From Alphaproteobacteria bacterium (GTDB taxonomy: Bacteria > Pseudomonadota > Alphaproteobacteria > Kiloniellales > DSM-21159), in assembly GCA_030433005.1 (NCBI GenBank), contig JAUILQ010000035.1, positions 1 to 54,744 of the forward strand: a stretch of 54,744 nucleotides of DNA. The letters are read 5' to 3'. Every line of letters starts with the position of its first letter. Position 1 is the stretch's first letter. Below, in pieces: positions 1 to 8,447 of the stretch. The position numbers and the translations under genes are program-made. The notes under the pieces were generated by a model that worked only from the letters and a program-made list of their open reading frames with translations, did no database searches and was not told the origin of the DNA.

Positions 1-137
1 CCCGGCGCCAGCCCGAGGGCACCGGCGCCGAGCAGGCCGCCGGCCGCCGCGCCGCCCGCAAGCAGGCGCCGGCGTTCGGGCGACGAGGGTCCCTGCCGCG
101 TGGCGCCGCTCGTCCTGTCGTTTCTCTGGTCGGTCAT
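1..137 (-). CDS. N-terminal fragment of Tat-exported protein, probably SoxC
   Basis: Only the first 45 codons are in the window; the rest lies beyond base 1. The protein starts with ATG at 137 and has a polar n-region followed by an RRRLLAGG segment and a long Ala/Gly/Leu-rich hydrophobic stretch, which is the shape of a twin-arginine signal peptide for a folded, cofactor-containing periplasmic enzyme. It is read in the same direction as soxW and the soxXYZAB run, and an AT-rich operator-like site (235-252) lies just upstream. SoxC, the molybdenum subunit of sulfane dehydrogenase, is Tat-exported and usually follows soxB in alphaproteobacteria, so SoxC is the best guess from context. No catalytic domain is visible, so another Tat substrate cannot be excluded. 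Confidence 0.5.
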   Translation of the reverse strand, partial: MTDQRNDRTSGATRQGPSSPERRRLLAGGAAAGGLLGAGALGLAP

Positions 138-228
138 CGTCGGGGCTCCCTCATCGCGGCCCGCGCCGGAGGATGCGGGCCTGCTCGCCCTTGGCGGGCA
201 TTGGCTTTGCGGGCAAGGTTAGCCAAAG

Positions 229-256
229 CTTCAATATATTAAAAGCGAATATGACG
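229..256. promoter_or_regulatory. AT-rich operator-like site upstream of the putative soxC
   Basis: Bases 235-252 fit the pattern TATATNAAANNNGAATAT, which recurs at 8449-8466 in front of soxX/soxS. The site is an isolated AT-rich island in very GC-rich DNA and lies in the gap between soxW and the Tat-signal gene, so it probably serves the latter. ArsR-type sulfur regulators of the SqrR/BigR/SoxR kind bind AT-rich inverted repeats of related form; the assignment to such a regulator is inference and no regulator gene is visible in the window. Confidence 0.5.
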
Positions 257-275
257 CGGCCAGGAGGCTGCCGCG

Positions 276-890
276 TCAGCCGGCGGTGCTCTTCAGGTAG
301 CTGCGGAAGTCGCCGCGCTCGTAGGCCTTCTCCCGGACGAAGCGGAACATCGCCAGGAAATGCGGCGGCTTGAAGTAGCCGGGCATGCGCGCGACCTCGG
401 CCTGGTCGCCGGGCCGCCCGGCCGCGGCCTCGGGATGCTCGGGAAAGAACATGATGGTCGGCGTGAAGCGGATGCCCCAGCGCCGCGCCAAGGCGCGCTC
501 TTCCAGGGCCTCGCCGTCGAAGTCGACGACCTCGCGCGCGCCGATCAGGTTGAGCTGGAGGATCTCGAAATTGCCGGCGACGAAGTCGCGGATCGCCGGA
601 TCCGCGAAGTTCACGAAATGCGTCTCGCGGCAGTAGGGGCAGCCCTTGAGCTCCCACATCACGGCGAAGCGCTTGCCGTTCTCGGCGGCCATCGCGAGGT
701 CCTCGCCGAGGTCGAGGAAGGAGTGCAGGAAGAAGGGCTGCTCGTAGAGGCCGTCGTCGTTGAGCTGCGGCTCCGGCCCGGCGGCCCGGGCGGCGCCCGG
801 CGCCAGGGCGTCGGCCAGGGGTGCAGCGAAGGGGGCGGCGACAACGCCCGCGGCGAGCCGCGCGAAACCCCTGCGTCCGATCGACATCAT
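276..890 (-). CDS. soxW: SoxW-like periplasmic thioredoxin
   Basis: A 204-residue exported thioredoxin-fold protein. The start (ATG-ATG at 890/887) follows a GGGAGG ribosome site. The N-terminus has an RRGFARLAAG segment and a hydrophobic run ending near residue 37, consistent with Tat export. The active-site motif is GCPYC (Cys84, Cys87). SoxW proteins are periplasmic thiol-disulfide oxidoreductases that receive electrons from the CcdA-like SoxV and help keep Sox proteins such as SoxY in a usable redox state. The soxV and sox structural genes lie close by on the same strand, although a plus-strand gene pair (946-3443) separates soxW from them. The gene diverges from 946-2676 across an AT-rich operator-like site. 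Name is by family and context. Confidence 0.8.
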   Translation of the reverse strand: MMSIGRRGFARLAAGVVAAPFAAPLADALAPGAARAAGPEPQLNDDGLYEQPFFLHSFLDLGEDLAMAAENGKRFAVMWELKGCPYCRETHFVNFADPAIRDFVAGNFEILQLNLIGAREVVDFDGEALEERALARRWGIRFTPTIMFFPEHPEAAAGRPGDQAEVARMPGYFKPPHFLAMFRFVREKAYERGDFRSYLKSTAG

Positions 891-930
891 CCGAAGCCTC
901 CCTCGCGAAAATCAGGCGCCGGCCGCGCCC

Positions 931-955
931 TACATATAGTATATTATGAATGTGA
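931..955. promoter_or_regulatory. AT-rich operator/promoter between soxW and the SpeE-like gene
   Basis: Bases 933-954 form an AT-rich imperfect palindrome flanked by ACAT and ATGT. This 22-mer matches 17 of 22 positions of the sequence at 8462-8483 in front of the SoxS-like gene. A TATATT at 940-945 could be a -10 element for the rightward gene. In both copies the first possible ATG falls at the same place inside the repeat. A shared regulator for both divergent promoters is inferred. Confidence 0.6.
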
Positions 956-2676
956 TGCCTGCATCCAGCCTCGGCGGCCGCCCGCCGGCCCGGCGAGGCG
1001 GCAGCAACCGACACCGCAACGCGAGCAGACCCCTGGACAGAGCGCCCGTGCCGGAAGCCCTCGCCGAACCGCCCGCCGCCGCCTCGGACGGGCGTCCCGA
1101 CGCGCCCGCGGGCGCCGCCGGACGGCGTCTGGCCTACGCGGGTGCGCTGCTGCTCGCATCGGCCGGCGGCCTCGTGCTCGAGATCGTCGCCGGCCGCATG
1201 ATCGCGCCCTACGTCGGCATGTCGCTCTACACCTGGACCGCGGTGATCGCCGTGGTGCTCGCCGGCTTCTCGATCGGGCACTGGATCGGCGGCCGGCTGA
1301 CCGAGGGCGGTGCGCGGCGCTGCGCGCTGCGGCTGATGTGGCTGCTGCTCGCCGCGGCCGCCAGCGTGGCGGCCTGCCTGCCGCTGCTGCGCCTGGTCTC
1401 GCCGCTGCTGCTCGGCAGCGTCGCCGACCCGGTCGCCTCGCTGGTGCTGCTCAGTCTCGCGCTGTTCCTGCTGCCCAGCCTGCTGGTCGGCACGGTCTCG
1501 CCGATCCTGACCCGCCTCGCCGTCGACGAGGCACCCGGCGCGCCGGGCCGGGCGATCGGCCAGATGTACGCCGCCGGCGCGGCCGGCTCGATCGCCGGCA
1601 CCCTGCTCGCCGGCTACCTCTTCCTGTCGTGGATCGGCACGGTCGGCACGCTGCTCAGCGTCGCCGGCAGCTACCTGCTGCTCGCGCTCGGCTTCGGCCT
1701 GGCCGCCCGGCCGGCCCGTCGCCAGGCCGTCGCGGCCGCCGGCCTCGCCCTGCTCGCCGCCGCAGGCGTCACCCTGGCCGGCCGCGCCCTGGCCGCCTTC
1801 AGCGCGCCCTGCCTCGAGGAGAGCGACTACTACTGCATCCGCGTGCTCGACCTGACGGCCGAGACCGGCCGCCCCGCCGCGGTCATGGTGCTCGACCACC
1901 TGGGCCACGGCATCAACGACCGCGACGACCCGGCCCGGCTGCACTCCAGCTACCTGCAGCTGACCGACCGGCTGCTGCGCGAGCGTCTCGGCCATCGCCT
2001 CGGCGAGCAGGGCGCCTTCGACGCCTTCTTCGTCGGCGGCGGCGCCTATACCCTGCCGCGCGCCTGGGCCGCCCGCTACCCGGCCGCCGACCTCTCGGTC
2101 GCGGAGATCGACCCGGCGGTGACGCGGATCGCGCGCCGCGAGCTGTGGCTGGCCGCCGGGCCGGCCCTGCGGGTCGCGCACGGCGACGCGCGCCGGGTGC
2201 TGCGGGACCTGCCCGACAGCCGACGCTTCGACGTCGTCGTCGGCGACGCCTTTCACGACATCTCCGTGCCGCAGCACCTGACGACCCGCGAGTTCGCCGC
2301 CCTGCTGCGCCGCCGCCTGGCGCCCGACGGCTTCTACGCGCTCAACGCCATCGACTCGGCGCGCCGCCCGCTCTTCGTCTACGCCAGCGTGCGCACCCTG
2401 GCCGAGGTCTTCGGCAGCGTCGAGGTCTGGGCCGACGCCGAGCAGCTGCAGGGCGGCGGGCGCATCACCTTCCTGATCGTCGCCGGCGCCGACGCGAGTC
2501 CGGCCGGCCGCTACCGCGGCGCGGTGCGCAGCGACCAGCCGACCGCCCCGCTCTGGGTGCGCTGGCCCGCCGGAGACCTGGCGCGCCGGGTCGCCGCCGC
2601 CGGCGTGCCGGTGCTGACCGATGACTACGCGCCCGTCGATCGCCTGATGCTTCCGGTCCTCGGCGAGGAGAAATGA
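946..2676 (+). CDS. Fused membrane / spermidine-synthase-like methyltransferase-fold protein
   Basis: A 576-residue protein with about 60 polar N-terminal residues, a hydrophobic half with several membrane segments (about residues 62-290), and a C-terminal Rossmann domain of the spermidine synthase type. Visible motifs are GGGAYTLPR near residue 365, an acidic AEIDP loop near 386 that would bind the nucleoside ribose, and VGDAFHD near 432. This is the fused MFS/spermidine-synthase-like family; whether it makes polyamines is not established. The first ATG (946) lies inside an operator-like palindrome, so ATG 955 or GTG 1048 may be the true start. Its stop overlaps the next start by four bases (ATGA). 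Its place between soxW and soxV and its shared operator suggest a role linked to sulfur oxidation, but that is inference. Confidence 0.8.
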   Translation: MNVMPASSLGGRPPARRGGSNRHRNASRPLDRAPVPEALAEPPAAASDGRPDAPAGAAGRRLAYAGALLLASAGGLVLEIVAGRMIAPYVGMSLYTWTAVIAVVLAGFSIGHWIGGRLTEGGARRCALRLMWLLLAAAASVAACLPLLRLVSPLLLGSVADPVASLVLLSLALFLLPSLLVGTVSPILTRLAVDEAPGAPGRAIGQMYAAGAAGSIAGTLLAGYLFLSWIGTVGTLLSVAGSYLLLALGFGLAARPARRQAVAAAGLALLAAAGVTLAGRALAAFSAPCLEESDYYCIRVLDLTAETGRPAAVMVLDHLGHGINDRDDPARLHSSYLQLTDRLLRERLGHRLGEQGAFDAFFVGGGAYTLPRAWAARYPAADLSVAEIDPAVTRIARRELWLAAGPALRVAHGDARRVLRDLPDSRRFDVVVGDAFHDISVPQHLTTREFAALLRRRLAPDGFYALNAIDSARRPLFVYASVRTLAEVFGSVEVWADAEQLQGGGRITFLIVAGADASPAGRYRGAVRSDQPTAPLWVRWPAGDLARRVAAAGVPVLTDDYAPVDRLMLPVLGEEK

Positions 2677-3443
2677 CGATGCAGAGACAGCAGCCCGAGA
2701 CCCGACGGCGGCCGCAGGGGGCCTGGATCCTGTTGCTCGTCGCCCTGCTCTGGCCGGCGGTGCCGGCGCCGCTGCGGGCGGCCAGCGACCTCGCCCGCTT
2801 CAACGCGGCGGTCGCCGAGAGCTACGCGCCCTATCGCAGCGCCCTCTTCTACCTGCGCACCGGCAACCCGGCGGTCGCCAACCTGGAGATCCAGGAAGCC
2901 CTGGAGCGGTGGCGCGCGACGGTCCTGCCCTTCGGGGCGGCGCCGCCGGACGCCTACGCCGACGACCCGGCGTTCGACGCCGTCCTGGAGGAGGTCGCGG
3001 TGCACCTGCAGAAGGCCGAGGCGCTGAGCGCGAGCGGCGCGGTCGAGCCGGCCGGCCGGGAGCTCGAGCCGGTCCGCGAGCGCCTGGGCGCGCTGCGCGC
3101 GCGCAACGGCCAGCGCGTCTTCTCCGATTGCGTCGACGACGCCAATGCGGCGATGGACCGCCTGTGGGAGTTCCGCGACGCGACGCTCGACTTCGCCGAC
3201 CGCGCCCAGGTCAACGCGCTGCGCCACGCCGCCTCGATCACGCTGTTCCTCTACCGGCGCTGCCGCGAGCAGGCGCCGGACGCCCTGGCCGGCGAGGCGG
3301 AGTTCGGGCGGATCGTCGGCGGCGCCATCGCCTCGCTGGAGACCCTGCCCGAGGCCATCGACGAGGCCGACGCCGAGCGTGTGGTCAACCTGCTGCGCGA
3401 GCTGCGTTCCTTCGACCGCCTGTTCTGGCTCAACTTCGGCTGA
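2673..3443 (+). CDS. Exported helical protein of unknown function
   Basis: A 256-residue protein not recognised as a characterised family. Residues 1-37 form a Sec-like signal peptide (basic RRR, then a Leu/Val/Trp-rich core, cleavage after LRAAS). The mature part is predicted mostly alpha-helical, rich in Ala, Leu, Glu and Arg, with two cysteines (in FSDCVDD and YRRCREQ) and no CxxCH haem motif. It is translationally coupled to the upstream membrane SpeE-like gene through an ATGA overlap, so the two probably act together at the periplasmic face. It ends 46 bases from the convergent soxV. The helical-bundle character might suit a haem- or metal-binding fold, but no ligand set is obvious. Confidence 0.8.
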   Translation: MTMQRQQPETRRRPQGAWILLLVALLWPAVPAPLRAASDLARFNAAVAESYAPYRSALFYLRTGNPAVANLEIQEALERWRATVLPFGAAPPDAYADDPAFDAVLEEVAVHLQKAEALSASGAVEPAGRELEPVRERLGALRARNGQRVFSDCVDDANAAMDRLWEFRDATLDFADRAQVNALRHAASITLFLYRRCREQAPDALAGEAEFGRIVGGAIASLETLPEAIDEADAERVVNLLRELRSFDRLFWLNFG

Positions 3444-3489
3444 GCGGACCTGCCTCAGCAAATCAGGCTCTCGCGGGTGCGGCCTTGCC

Positions 3490-4248
3490 TCAGCCGATCC
3501 GGCCGAGTGCGGGGAAGGTCTCGAGCAGCCAGTAGGACAGGTCGGCGATGCCGCCGGTCAGGAACAGCACCCCGGTCGCGACCAGAATCGCCCCGAGCGC
3601 CTTCTCGATCCAGCCGAGGTAGCGGCGGAAGCGGGCGAAGAAGCGGGTGAAGCTGCCGAGCGCCATCGCGGCCAGCAGGAAGGGGATGCCGATCCCCGCC
3701 GCGTAGGTGCCGAGCAGGCTGGCGCCGTAGGCCACCGAGTCCTCGCTGGCCGCGACCAGCAGGATCGCCGCCAGCACCGGGCCGACGCAGGGCGTCCAGC
3801 CGAAGGCGAAGGCGAGACCGATGACGTAGGCGCCGAGCAGCCCGACCGGCCGCTTATCGACGTGGAAGCGGGCCTCGCGGAACAGCAGGAAGATGCGGAA
3901 CACGCCGAGGAAATGCAGGCCGAGCACGAGGATGATCACGCCGGCGAGCGGCACCAGGATATGGCTGTAGCGGGCGATCAGGCCGCTGACCGCCGAGGCG
4001 CCGGCGCCCAGCGCCACGAACACCGTGGCGAAGCCGAGCACGAAGGCGAGCGCCATTCGGAAGGTGCGCCCGAAGGGCTCCGGGCGCGGCGCCGTGGGGC
4101 CGTCGGCGGCGAGTTCCTCGGCCTGGCGCGCCGAGACGCCGCCGAGGAACGCCAGGTAGGGCGGCACCAGCGGCAGCACGCAGGGCGACAGGAAGCTCAG
4201 CAGCCCGGCCAGCGCTGCCCCGGCGTAGGTGACCTCCATGCCGCCCAC
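3490..4248 (-). CDS. soxV: CcdA/DsbD-family thiol-electron transporter SoxV
   Basis: A polytopic membrane protein of 252 residues with about six hydrophobic segments. It has the two conserved CcdA cysteines, one in the first segment (SFLSPCVLP, Cys23) and one in the fourth (GWTPCVGP, Cys154). CcdA-type proteins carry electrons from cytoplasmic thioredoxin to periplasmic thioredoxins; in sox clusters this member is SoxV, the partner of SoxW. The reading frame begins with GTG at 4248, but ATG at 4239 (MEVTYAG) is equally reasonable; neither has a strong ribosome site. The gene starts 16 bases after the soxB stop and so is probably the last gene of the soxXYZABV transcription unit. A charged loop at residues 41-60 is longer than in the smallest CcdA proteins. 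Confidence 0.85.
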   Translation of the reverse strand: MGGMEVTYAGAALAGLLSFLSPCVLPLVPPYLAFLGGVSARQAEELAADGPTAPRPEPFGRTFRMALAFVLGFATVFVALGAGASAVSGLIARYSHILVPLAGVIILVLGLHFLGVFRIFLLFREARFHVDKRPVGLLGAYVIGLAFAFGWTPCVGPVLAAILLVAASEDSVAYGASLLGTYAAGIGIPFLLAAMALGSFTRFFARFRRYLGWIEKALGAILVATGVLFLTGGIADLSYWLLETFPALGRIG

Positions 4249-4264
4249 GGCGCGCGGTTCCGGG

Positions 4265-5950
4265 TCAGACCACGACCTCGATCGACTGGTTCGGCGGCAC
4301 CGCCACCGTACCCTGCCGAGCGATGTAGTCGCTGACCACCTGCCAGATCGGCGGGCCCTCGGTGCCCTCGTTGACGGAGGCCCAGCCGGCCACGACGTAG
4401 CTGCGGCCGGGATCGATGGGGCTGCCGTCCGCCAGCAGCGTCATGTCCGAGATGCGCTCGCCGATCGGCCGCCTGACGTCGATCCGGTAGGCGAGCCCGC
4501 CGACGCGCACCATGTCGCCGCCCTGCTGGTAGTAGGGATCGGGGTTGAAGAGGTTGTCGGCGACGTCCTCCAGCACGGTCTTCAGGAACTCCCCGGTCAT
4601 CTCCGTGCGGTAGGTTTCGGGGTAGGTGATCGCCGTCATGTTGTAGACGTCCTCGAGGGAGATCTGCTGCCCCGGCAGCAGCGTCGCCCCCCAGCGGAAG
4701 CCCGGCGAGAGCGCGATCTCGGCGTCGCGCTCGGCCAGCATGGCCTGGCAGATCAGGTCGTCGAAGGTGCCGTTGAAGTTGCCCCGGCGGTAGAGCAGCG
4801 AGTCGGTCGTCCCCAGCACGCGCGACAGCGTGTCGGCATGCGGCGCGCGGATCTCCTCGACCAGCGCGGCCATCTCCGGGTCCGGCGCGATCGCGTCGGA
4901 GAGCACCGGGATCAGCCGGTAGCGGTAATCGGCGACCCGGCCGTCGCGGACGTCGAGGTCGAGGCGCGAGAGGAACTTGCCGTGGCTGCCCGAGGCGACC
5001 AGCAGGGTCCGGCCCACGGTCTCGACGCGCGGCAGGGCGTCGTGGGTGTGGCCGGTCAGCAGCACGTCGATGCCCGGCACGCGCCCGGCCATCTTGCGGT
5101 CGACGTCGAAGCCGTTGTGGCTGAGCAGCACGACCAGCTCGGCGCCGGCGGCGCGCGCCGCCTCGACCGAGGCCGCGACCTCTTCCTCGCGGATGCCGAA
5201 CGACCAGTTCGGCACCTTGTAGCGGGGATTGGCGATCGGCGTGTAGGGGAAGGCCTGGCCGATCACGGCGATGCGCACGCCGCCGCGCTCGAAGAAGGCC
5301 GTCGAGTCGAAGACCGCCTCCTCCCAGGTCGTGTCGACGACGTTGCCGGCCAGGAAGGGGAAGGCGACCTCCTCGATCAGCTCCCGGACCCGGTCCTCGC
5401 CGTAGGTGAACTCCCAGTGCGCGGTCATGGCGTCGACGCCGAGCGCGTTCATGGCCTTCACCATGTCGCCGCCCTGGGTCGCCAGCGACGTGTAGGAGCC
5501 CTGCCAGGTGTCGCCGCCGTCGAGCAGCAGGGTGTTGCCGGGACGCTCGGCGCGGATCGCCTTGACCAGCGTCGCCAGGCGGTCGATGCCGCCGACCCGG
5601 CCGTACTGGCGGGCCAGGGCGACGAAATCCTGGTCGGTCAAGGCATAGGCCGCGGCGCTCTCGCCGGCGATGTCGTAGCGCTTCAGGAAGTCCGTTCCGG
5701 TGACATGGGGCGGCAGGCCGGCAGACTCGCCGACGCCCAGGTTGACGCTCGGCTCGCGGAAGTAGATCGGCATCAGCTGGGCGTGGATGTCCGTCAGGTG
5801 CAGCAGCGTCACCTGGCCGAGCGGCTCGAAGGCCAGCAGCTCGTCCTGACCCAGGCTCTGGGCCGCAGCCCGGCGTCCGAGCCCGTCGCGGGTGCCGGTG
5901 AGGATCGCCGTGGCCGCCGCCACGGTCAGGAAGTCGCGCCGCGTGAACAT
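4265..5950 (-). CDS. soxB: Thiosulfohydrolase SoxB
   Basis: A 561-residue periplasmic enzyme of the metallophosphatase/5-prime-nucleotidase superfamily. SoxB uses two manganese ions to hydrolyse sulfate from the sulfonated thiosulfate adduct on SoxY. The start at 5950 gives a Tat signal peptide (TRRDFLTVAAA). Metal-binding motifs are visible: LTDIHAQ (Asp54, His56), GGDTWQGSYTSL (Asp147) and later LSHNG and GHTHD. The length is typical for SoxB. A GGGAGG ribosome site precedes the start by about 12 bases. The gene lies 140 bases downstream of soxA and 16 bases upstream of soxV, which fits co-transcription with the Sox structural genes. Identification is secure. Confidence 0.95.
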   Translation of the reverse strand: MFTRRDFLTVAAATAILTGTRDGLGRRAAAQSLGQDELLAFEPLGQVTLLHLTDIHAQLMPIYFREPSVNLGVGESAGLPPHVTGTDFLKRYDIAGESAAAYALTDQDFVALARQYGRVGGIDRLATLVKAIRAERPGNTLLLDGGDTWQGSYTSLATQGGDMVKAMNALGVDAMTAHWEFTYGEDRVRELIEEVAFPFLAGNVVDTTWEEAVFDSTAFFERGGVRIAVIGQAFPYTPIANPRYKVPNWSFGIREEEVAASVEAARAAGAELVVLLSHNGFDVDRKMAGRVPGIDVLLTGHTHDALPRVETVGRTLLVASGSHGKFLSRLDLDVRDGRVADYRYRLIPVLSDAIAPDPEMAALVEEIRAPHADTLSRVLGTTDSLLYRRGNFNGTFDDLICQAMLAERDAEIALSPGFRWGATLLPGQQISLEDVYNMTAITYPETYRTEMTGEFLKTVLEDVADNLFNPDPYYQQGGDMVRVGGLAYRIDVRRPIGERISDMTLLADGSPIDPGRSYVVAGWASVNEGTEGPPIWQVVSDYIARQGTVAVPPNQSIEVVV

Positions 5951-6090
5951 CTCTGCAATCCGCCTCCCGAGGGGCCGAAGGGAACCAAGGGCAACAGAAC
6001 GGGCGCGAAGGCCGGGCCTCCGCGCCCCGTGACACGCCGCCGATCAGCCGGGATCCCGGGCCGCGGCGCGGGGCTCGAGACGCCCGAGCC

Positions 6091-6891
6091 TCAGTTGCGC
6101 ACCGCCGGCGTCTCGACCGGCAGGCCGTTGGCCCGATGCATGATGAACAGCTCGAGGTTGACGTACTCGTCGGAGCCGCGCTCGTAGGGCTCGGCGCGCA
6201 CCTGGTCGTTGCAGCCGCGCAGGCGTCGATGCAGCGAGCCGACCTTCTGCCACTTCAGTCGGTAGGTCGGGAAACCGTTGGGCATGCCCTGGCTGAGGGT
6301 GTTGGCGCGCAGCTGCAGGCCGGCGTTGTCCATGTGGCAGTTGGCGCAGGCGAGGTCGAGCTGGCCGCGGCGCTCGTAGTAGAAGGCCTCGCCCTTCTCG
6401 TAGAAGGGCTTGGCGGGGCCGTCGATCGAGACGTTGACCGGCATGCCGCGGGACTGGTGCTTGACCAGGGCGGTCATGCCGAGCATCTCGTCCGACTCCC
6501 ACTTCCAGGGATCGGCCTTCATGCCCTCGGTGCGGCACTGGTTGATGCGCTGCTCGACGGTCATCATCTTGCCCCAGGGCTCGAAGTAGACCGGATAGGT
6601 GGCGCCGACGCCGGCCAGGCTCTCGACGTCGCCGTGGCAGCCCACGCAGGCCTTGCCCGCCGCTCCGTCGGGCGTCTCCCACAGCGTCGCGGCCTGGTCC
6701 ATCAGCAGGAAGCCGGGGTTCTCGAAGTCGTCGTCCTGCATCGCCCGGGTCTCCGGCTGGGCGTAGGTGTAGCCCGAGCGCTTGTCGCCGACCTGGTAGG
6801 TGCCCCAGTCGATCGAGTCGGTGTAGGCGACGCCCGCGCCGGCGACGCTGATCAGGCCGGCGGCCGCCAGGACGATTCCGATTCGGCGCAT
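6091..6891 (-). CDS. soxA: Dihaem c-type cytochrome SoxA
   Basis: A 266-residue exported cytochrome. With SoxX it forms the SoxAX enzyme that couples thiosulfate oxidatively to the SoxY cysteine. Two haem-binding motifs are present, CVGCH (Cys82-His86) and CANCH (Cys182-His186), so this is the dihaem form. Cys119 (in QRINQCR) fits the distal ligand of the first haem, and Cys227 in RLRGCNDQ fits the active-site cysteine that carries a persulfide in known structures. An uncleaved or cleaved Sec signal covers the first 22 residues. A strong AGGAGGGGAGAGG ribosome site lies directly before ATG 6891. It is preceded by soxZ with a 63-base gap. Confidence 0.95.
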   Translation of the reverse strand: MRRIGIVLAAAGLISVAGAGVAYTDSIDWGTYQVGDKRSGYTYAQPETRAMQDDDFENPGFLLMDQAATLWETPDGAAGKACVGCHGDVESLAGVGATYPVYFEPWGKMMTVEQRINQCRTEGMKADPWKWESDEMLGMTALVKHQSRGMPVNVSIDGPAKPFYEKGEAFYYERRGQLDLACANCHMDNAGLQLRANTLSQGMPNGFPTYRLKWQKVGSLHRRLRGCNDQVRAEPYERGSDEYVNLELFIMHRANGLPVETPAVRN

Positions 6892-6954
6892 CCTCTCCCC
6901 TCCTCTTTTTCCACTTCTTCCCGACCGGCGACGCCGGCGGCCCTCGCGACGGGA

Positions 6955-7281
6955 TCAGGCGACCGCGATGGTCTCCCCGGCCTCGTAGACCGAGCCGTCG
7001 TCGTCGTGCCAGGCGAAGGCCAGCTCGGCCGGCGCCTCGACCTTCACGTAGAACGAGAGGTAGGGGTTGGCCGAGATCGCCGGCTCCAGATCGGCGGAAA
7101 ACACCTCCTCGCCGTTCATCGTGCAGACGAAGCGGTTGATGATCTTGCGCGGGATCGGGTTGCCGTCCTTGTCCTTGCGCTGACCGGATTCCATCTCGTG
7201 GCTGATCAGGGTCTTGATCTCGACCACCTCGCCCTTGCCGGCCGACTTCGGCACGCGCACACGGGCCTGGGACTTCGCCAT
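6955..7281 (-). CDS. soxZ: Thiosulfate oxidation carrier subunit SoxZ
   Basis: A 108-residue small beta-sandwich protein without its own signal peptide, as usual for SoxZ, which is exported bound to Tat-targeted SoxY. The family pattern is clear: RVRVPKSAGKGEVVEIKTLISHEMESG near the start and the FVCTMNGEEVF and NPYLSFYVK segments. SoxYZ carries sulfur intermediates on the SoxY C-terminal cysteine while the other Sox enzymes act on them. The start ATG at 7281 has an AGGAG ribosome site 10 bases upstream. It lies between soxY (75-base gap) and soxA (63-base gap), the standard XYZA order. Confidence 0.95.
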   Translation of the reverse strand: MAKSQARVRVPKSAGKGEVVEIKTLISHEMESGQRKDKDGNPIPRKIINRFVCTMNGEEVFSADLEPAISANPYLSFYVKVEAPAELAFAWHDDDGSVYEAGETIAVA

Positions 7282-7356
7282 AGCTCTACGCTCCTCTTGT
7301 TCTCGCAGGCCGCTCGCTCGCCCGGGCCGGTCGTGGCGGCCGCCCGGGATCCGGCG

Positions 7357-7866
7357 TCAGCCGCCGCAGCCGCCGATCGTCACCTTGACCTCGGCCTGGG
7401 TCATCAGGACCCGCCCGTCGGACAGCTCCGCCAGGGCGACGACGTTCTGGGTCCGCGCCAGGCGCATGCGCGTCGCCGCCTCGGCCCGCCCGCTCCTCGG
7501 CGTGAAGTTGAAGGCGATGACTCCCGGGCGCGGGTTGCCGTCGGCGAAGAGATGCACCGTCCTGACGTAATCCTCGGCGGTCATCGGGCTGTCGACCGCG
7601 ACGCTGAGCGGCACGGTGTTGCCGTTCTCCGCGATCTGCGGCACGTCGAGCGAGATTACGCCGGCGCCGTCGGCCGGCTGACGGTCGCCGATCGCCGCCT
7701 TGATCGCCTCGTCCAGGGTCTTCGGCCCCTCCTGCGCCGCGACCGGGTCGATCGGCAGCATGGCGAGGGCGGCGGCCGCGGCGCTGCCCGCCGCGACGGT
7801 GACGACGAAGCGCCGGCGGGTGATCCCGCTAAGCGCGCTCTGCTGCATGGTGCTGGTCTCCCGCAT
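7357..7866 (-). CDS. soxY: Thiosulfate oxidation carrier protein SoxY
   Basis: A 169-residue periplasmic carrier. It has a Tat signal (TRRRFVVTVAAG) and the diagnostic flexible C-terminal swinging arm GGCGG, whose Cys167 carries the covalent sulfur intermediate from thiosulfate to sulfate. The start ATG at 7866 has a GAGG ribosome site 8 bases upstream and lies only 10 bases after the soxX stop; a second ATG at 7848 (MQQSALSG) is a possible alternative that keeps the Tat motif. Forms the heterodimer SoxYZ with the next gene. Identification rests on the C-terminal motif, Tat signal and gene order. Confidence 0.95.
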   Translation of the reverse strand: MRETSTMQQSALSGITRRRFVVTVAAGSAAAAALAMLPIDPVAAQEGPKTLDEAIKAAIGDRQPADGAGVISLDVPQIAENGNTVPLSVAVDSPMTAEDYVRTVHLFADGNPRPGVIAFNFTPRSGRAEAATRMRLARTQNVVALAELSDGRVLMTQAEVKVTIGGCGG

Positions 7867-7876
7867 GGTTGCGCCT

Positions 7877-8350
7877 CTAGTTGCCCTTCAGGGTCAGCAG
7901 GTAGGCGACGACGTCCTCGACCTCCTGCGCCGTCAGGATCGGCTTGCCCCTGAACTTCTCGGCGACCCGATGCAGCCCCTCGACCTTGTAGAAGCCGGGC
8001 ATCGAGGTCTCCGGGTTGATCTTCTTGGAATCGACGAGGCGCAGCCGCAGCTCGCCCTCGCTGAGGTAGGAGCCGACCGCCGAGAGATCGGGGCCGACTT
8101 CGCCGTGGAACGGCTGGTCCGGGATCGGCATGGCGTGGCAGGCCAGACAGTTGCCCTTCTGGCGGTGCACGGCGGCGGCCTTGCCGGCCTCGGGGTCGCC
8201 GGGCACGCCGGTCAGCGAGGCCGGGATCGCCCCCTCGACGACCTCGTAGGCGACCAGCTCCTCCGCCGCGGCGCCGCCGGCGCCCAGCGCCGGCGCCAGA
8301 ACCAGGGCGAGCGGCAACGCGACTGCCGTCAAGAGCGGACGTTTCCTCAA
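7877..8350 (-). CDS. soxX: Monohaem c-type cytochrome SoxX
   Basis: A 157-residue exported cytochrome and partner of SoxA. The haem site is CLACH (Cys68, Cys71, His72), and Met117 in TSMPGF is the likely axial ligand. The start is a TTG at 8350 preceded by a near-perfect AGGAGG seven bases upstream, which decides the start; a Sec signal peptide covers about residues 1-30. It is the first gene of the minus-strand unit soxX-Y-Z-A-B-V and is divergent from the SoxS-like gene. A leader of roughly 90 bases would separate it from the AT-rich operator at 8448-8483. Confidence 0.95.
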   Translation of the reverse strand: MRKRPLLTAVALPLALVLAPALGAGGAAAEELVAYEVVEGAIPASLTGVPGDPEAGKAAAVHRQKGNCLACHAMPIPDQPFHGEVGPDLSAVGSYLSEGELRLRLVDSKKINPETSMPGFYKVEGLHRVAEKFRGKPILTAQEVEDVVAYLLTLKGN

Positions 8351-8447
8351 GAGTCTTCCTCCTCTGGCCGCTTCGTCCGGGCCCGCCGGCCTGTCGGCGA
8401 TGCCGCGGCCGGTCGTTCGTTGCCGGCAATCCTAGCGGCTTCCCTCG

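Noticed and set aside
151..2277. A 708-codon open frame on the minus strand
   Set aside because: It overlaps soxW and the SpeE-like gene in another frame, and its Gln/Arg/Gly-rich sequence has no domain. A GC-driven shadow.
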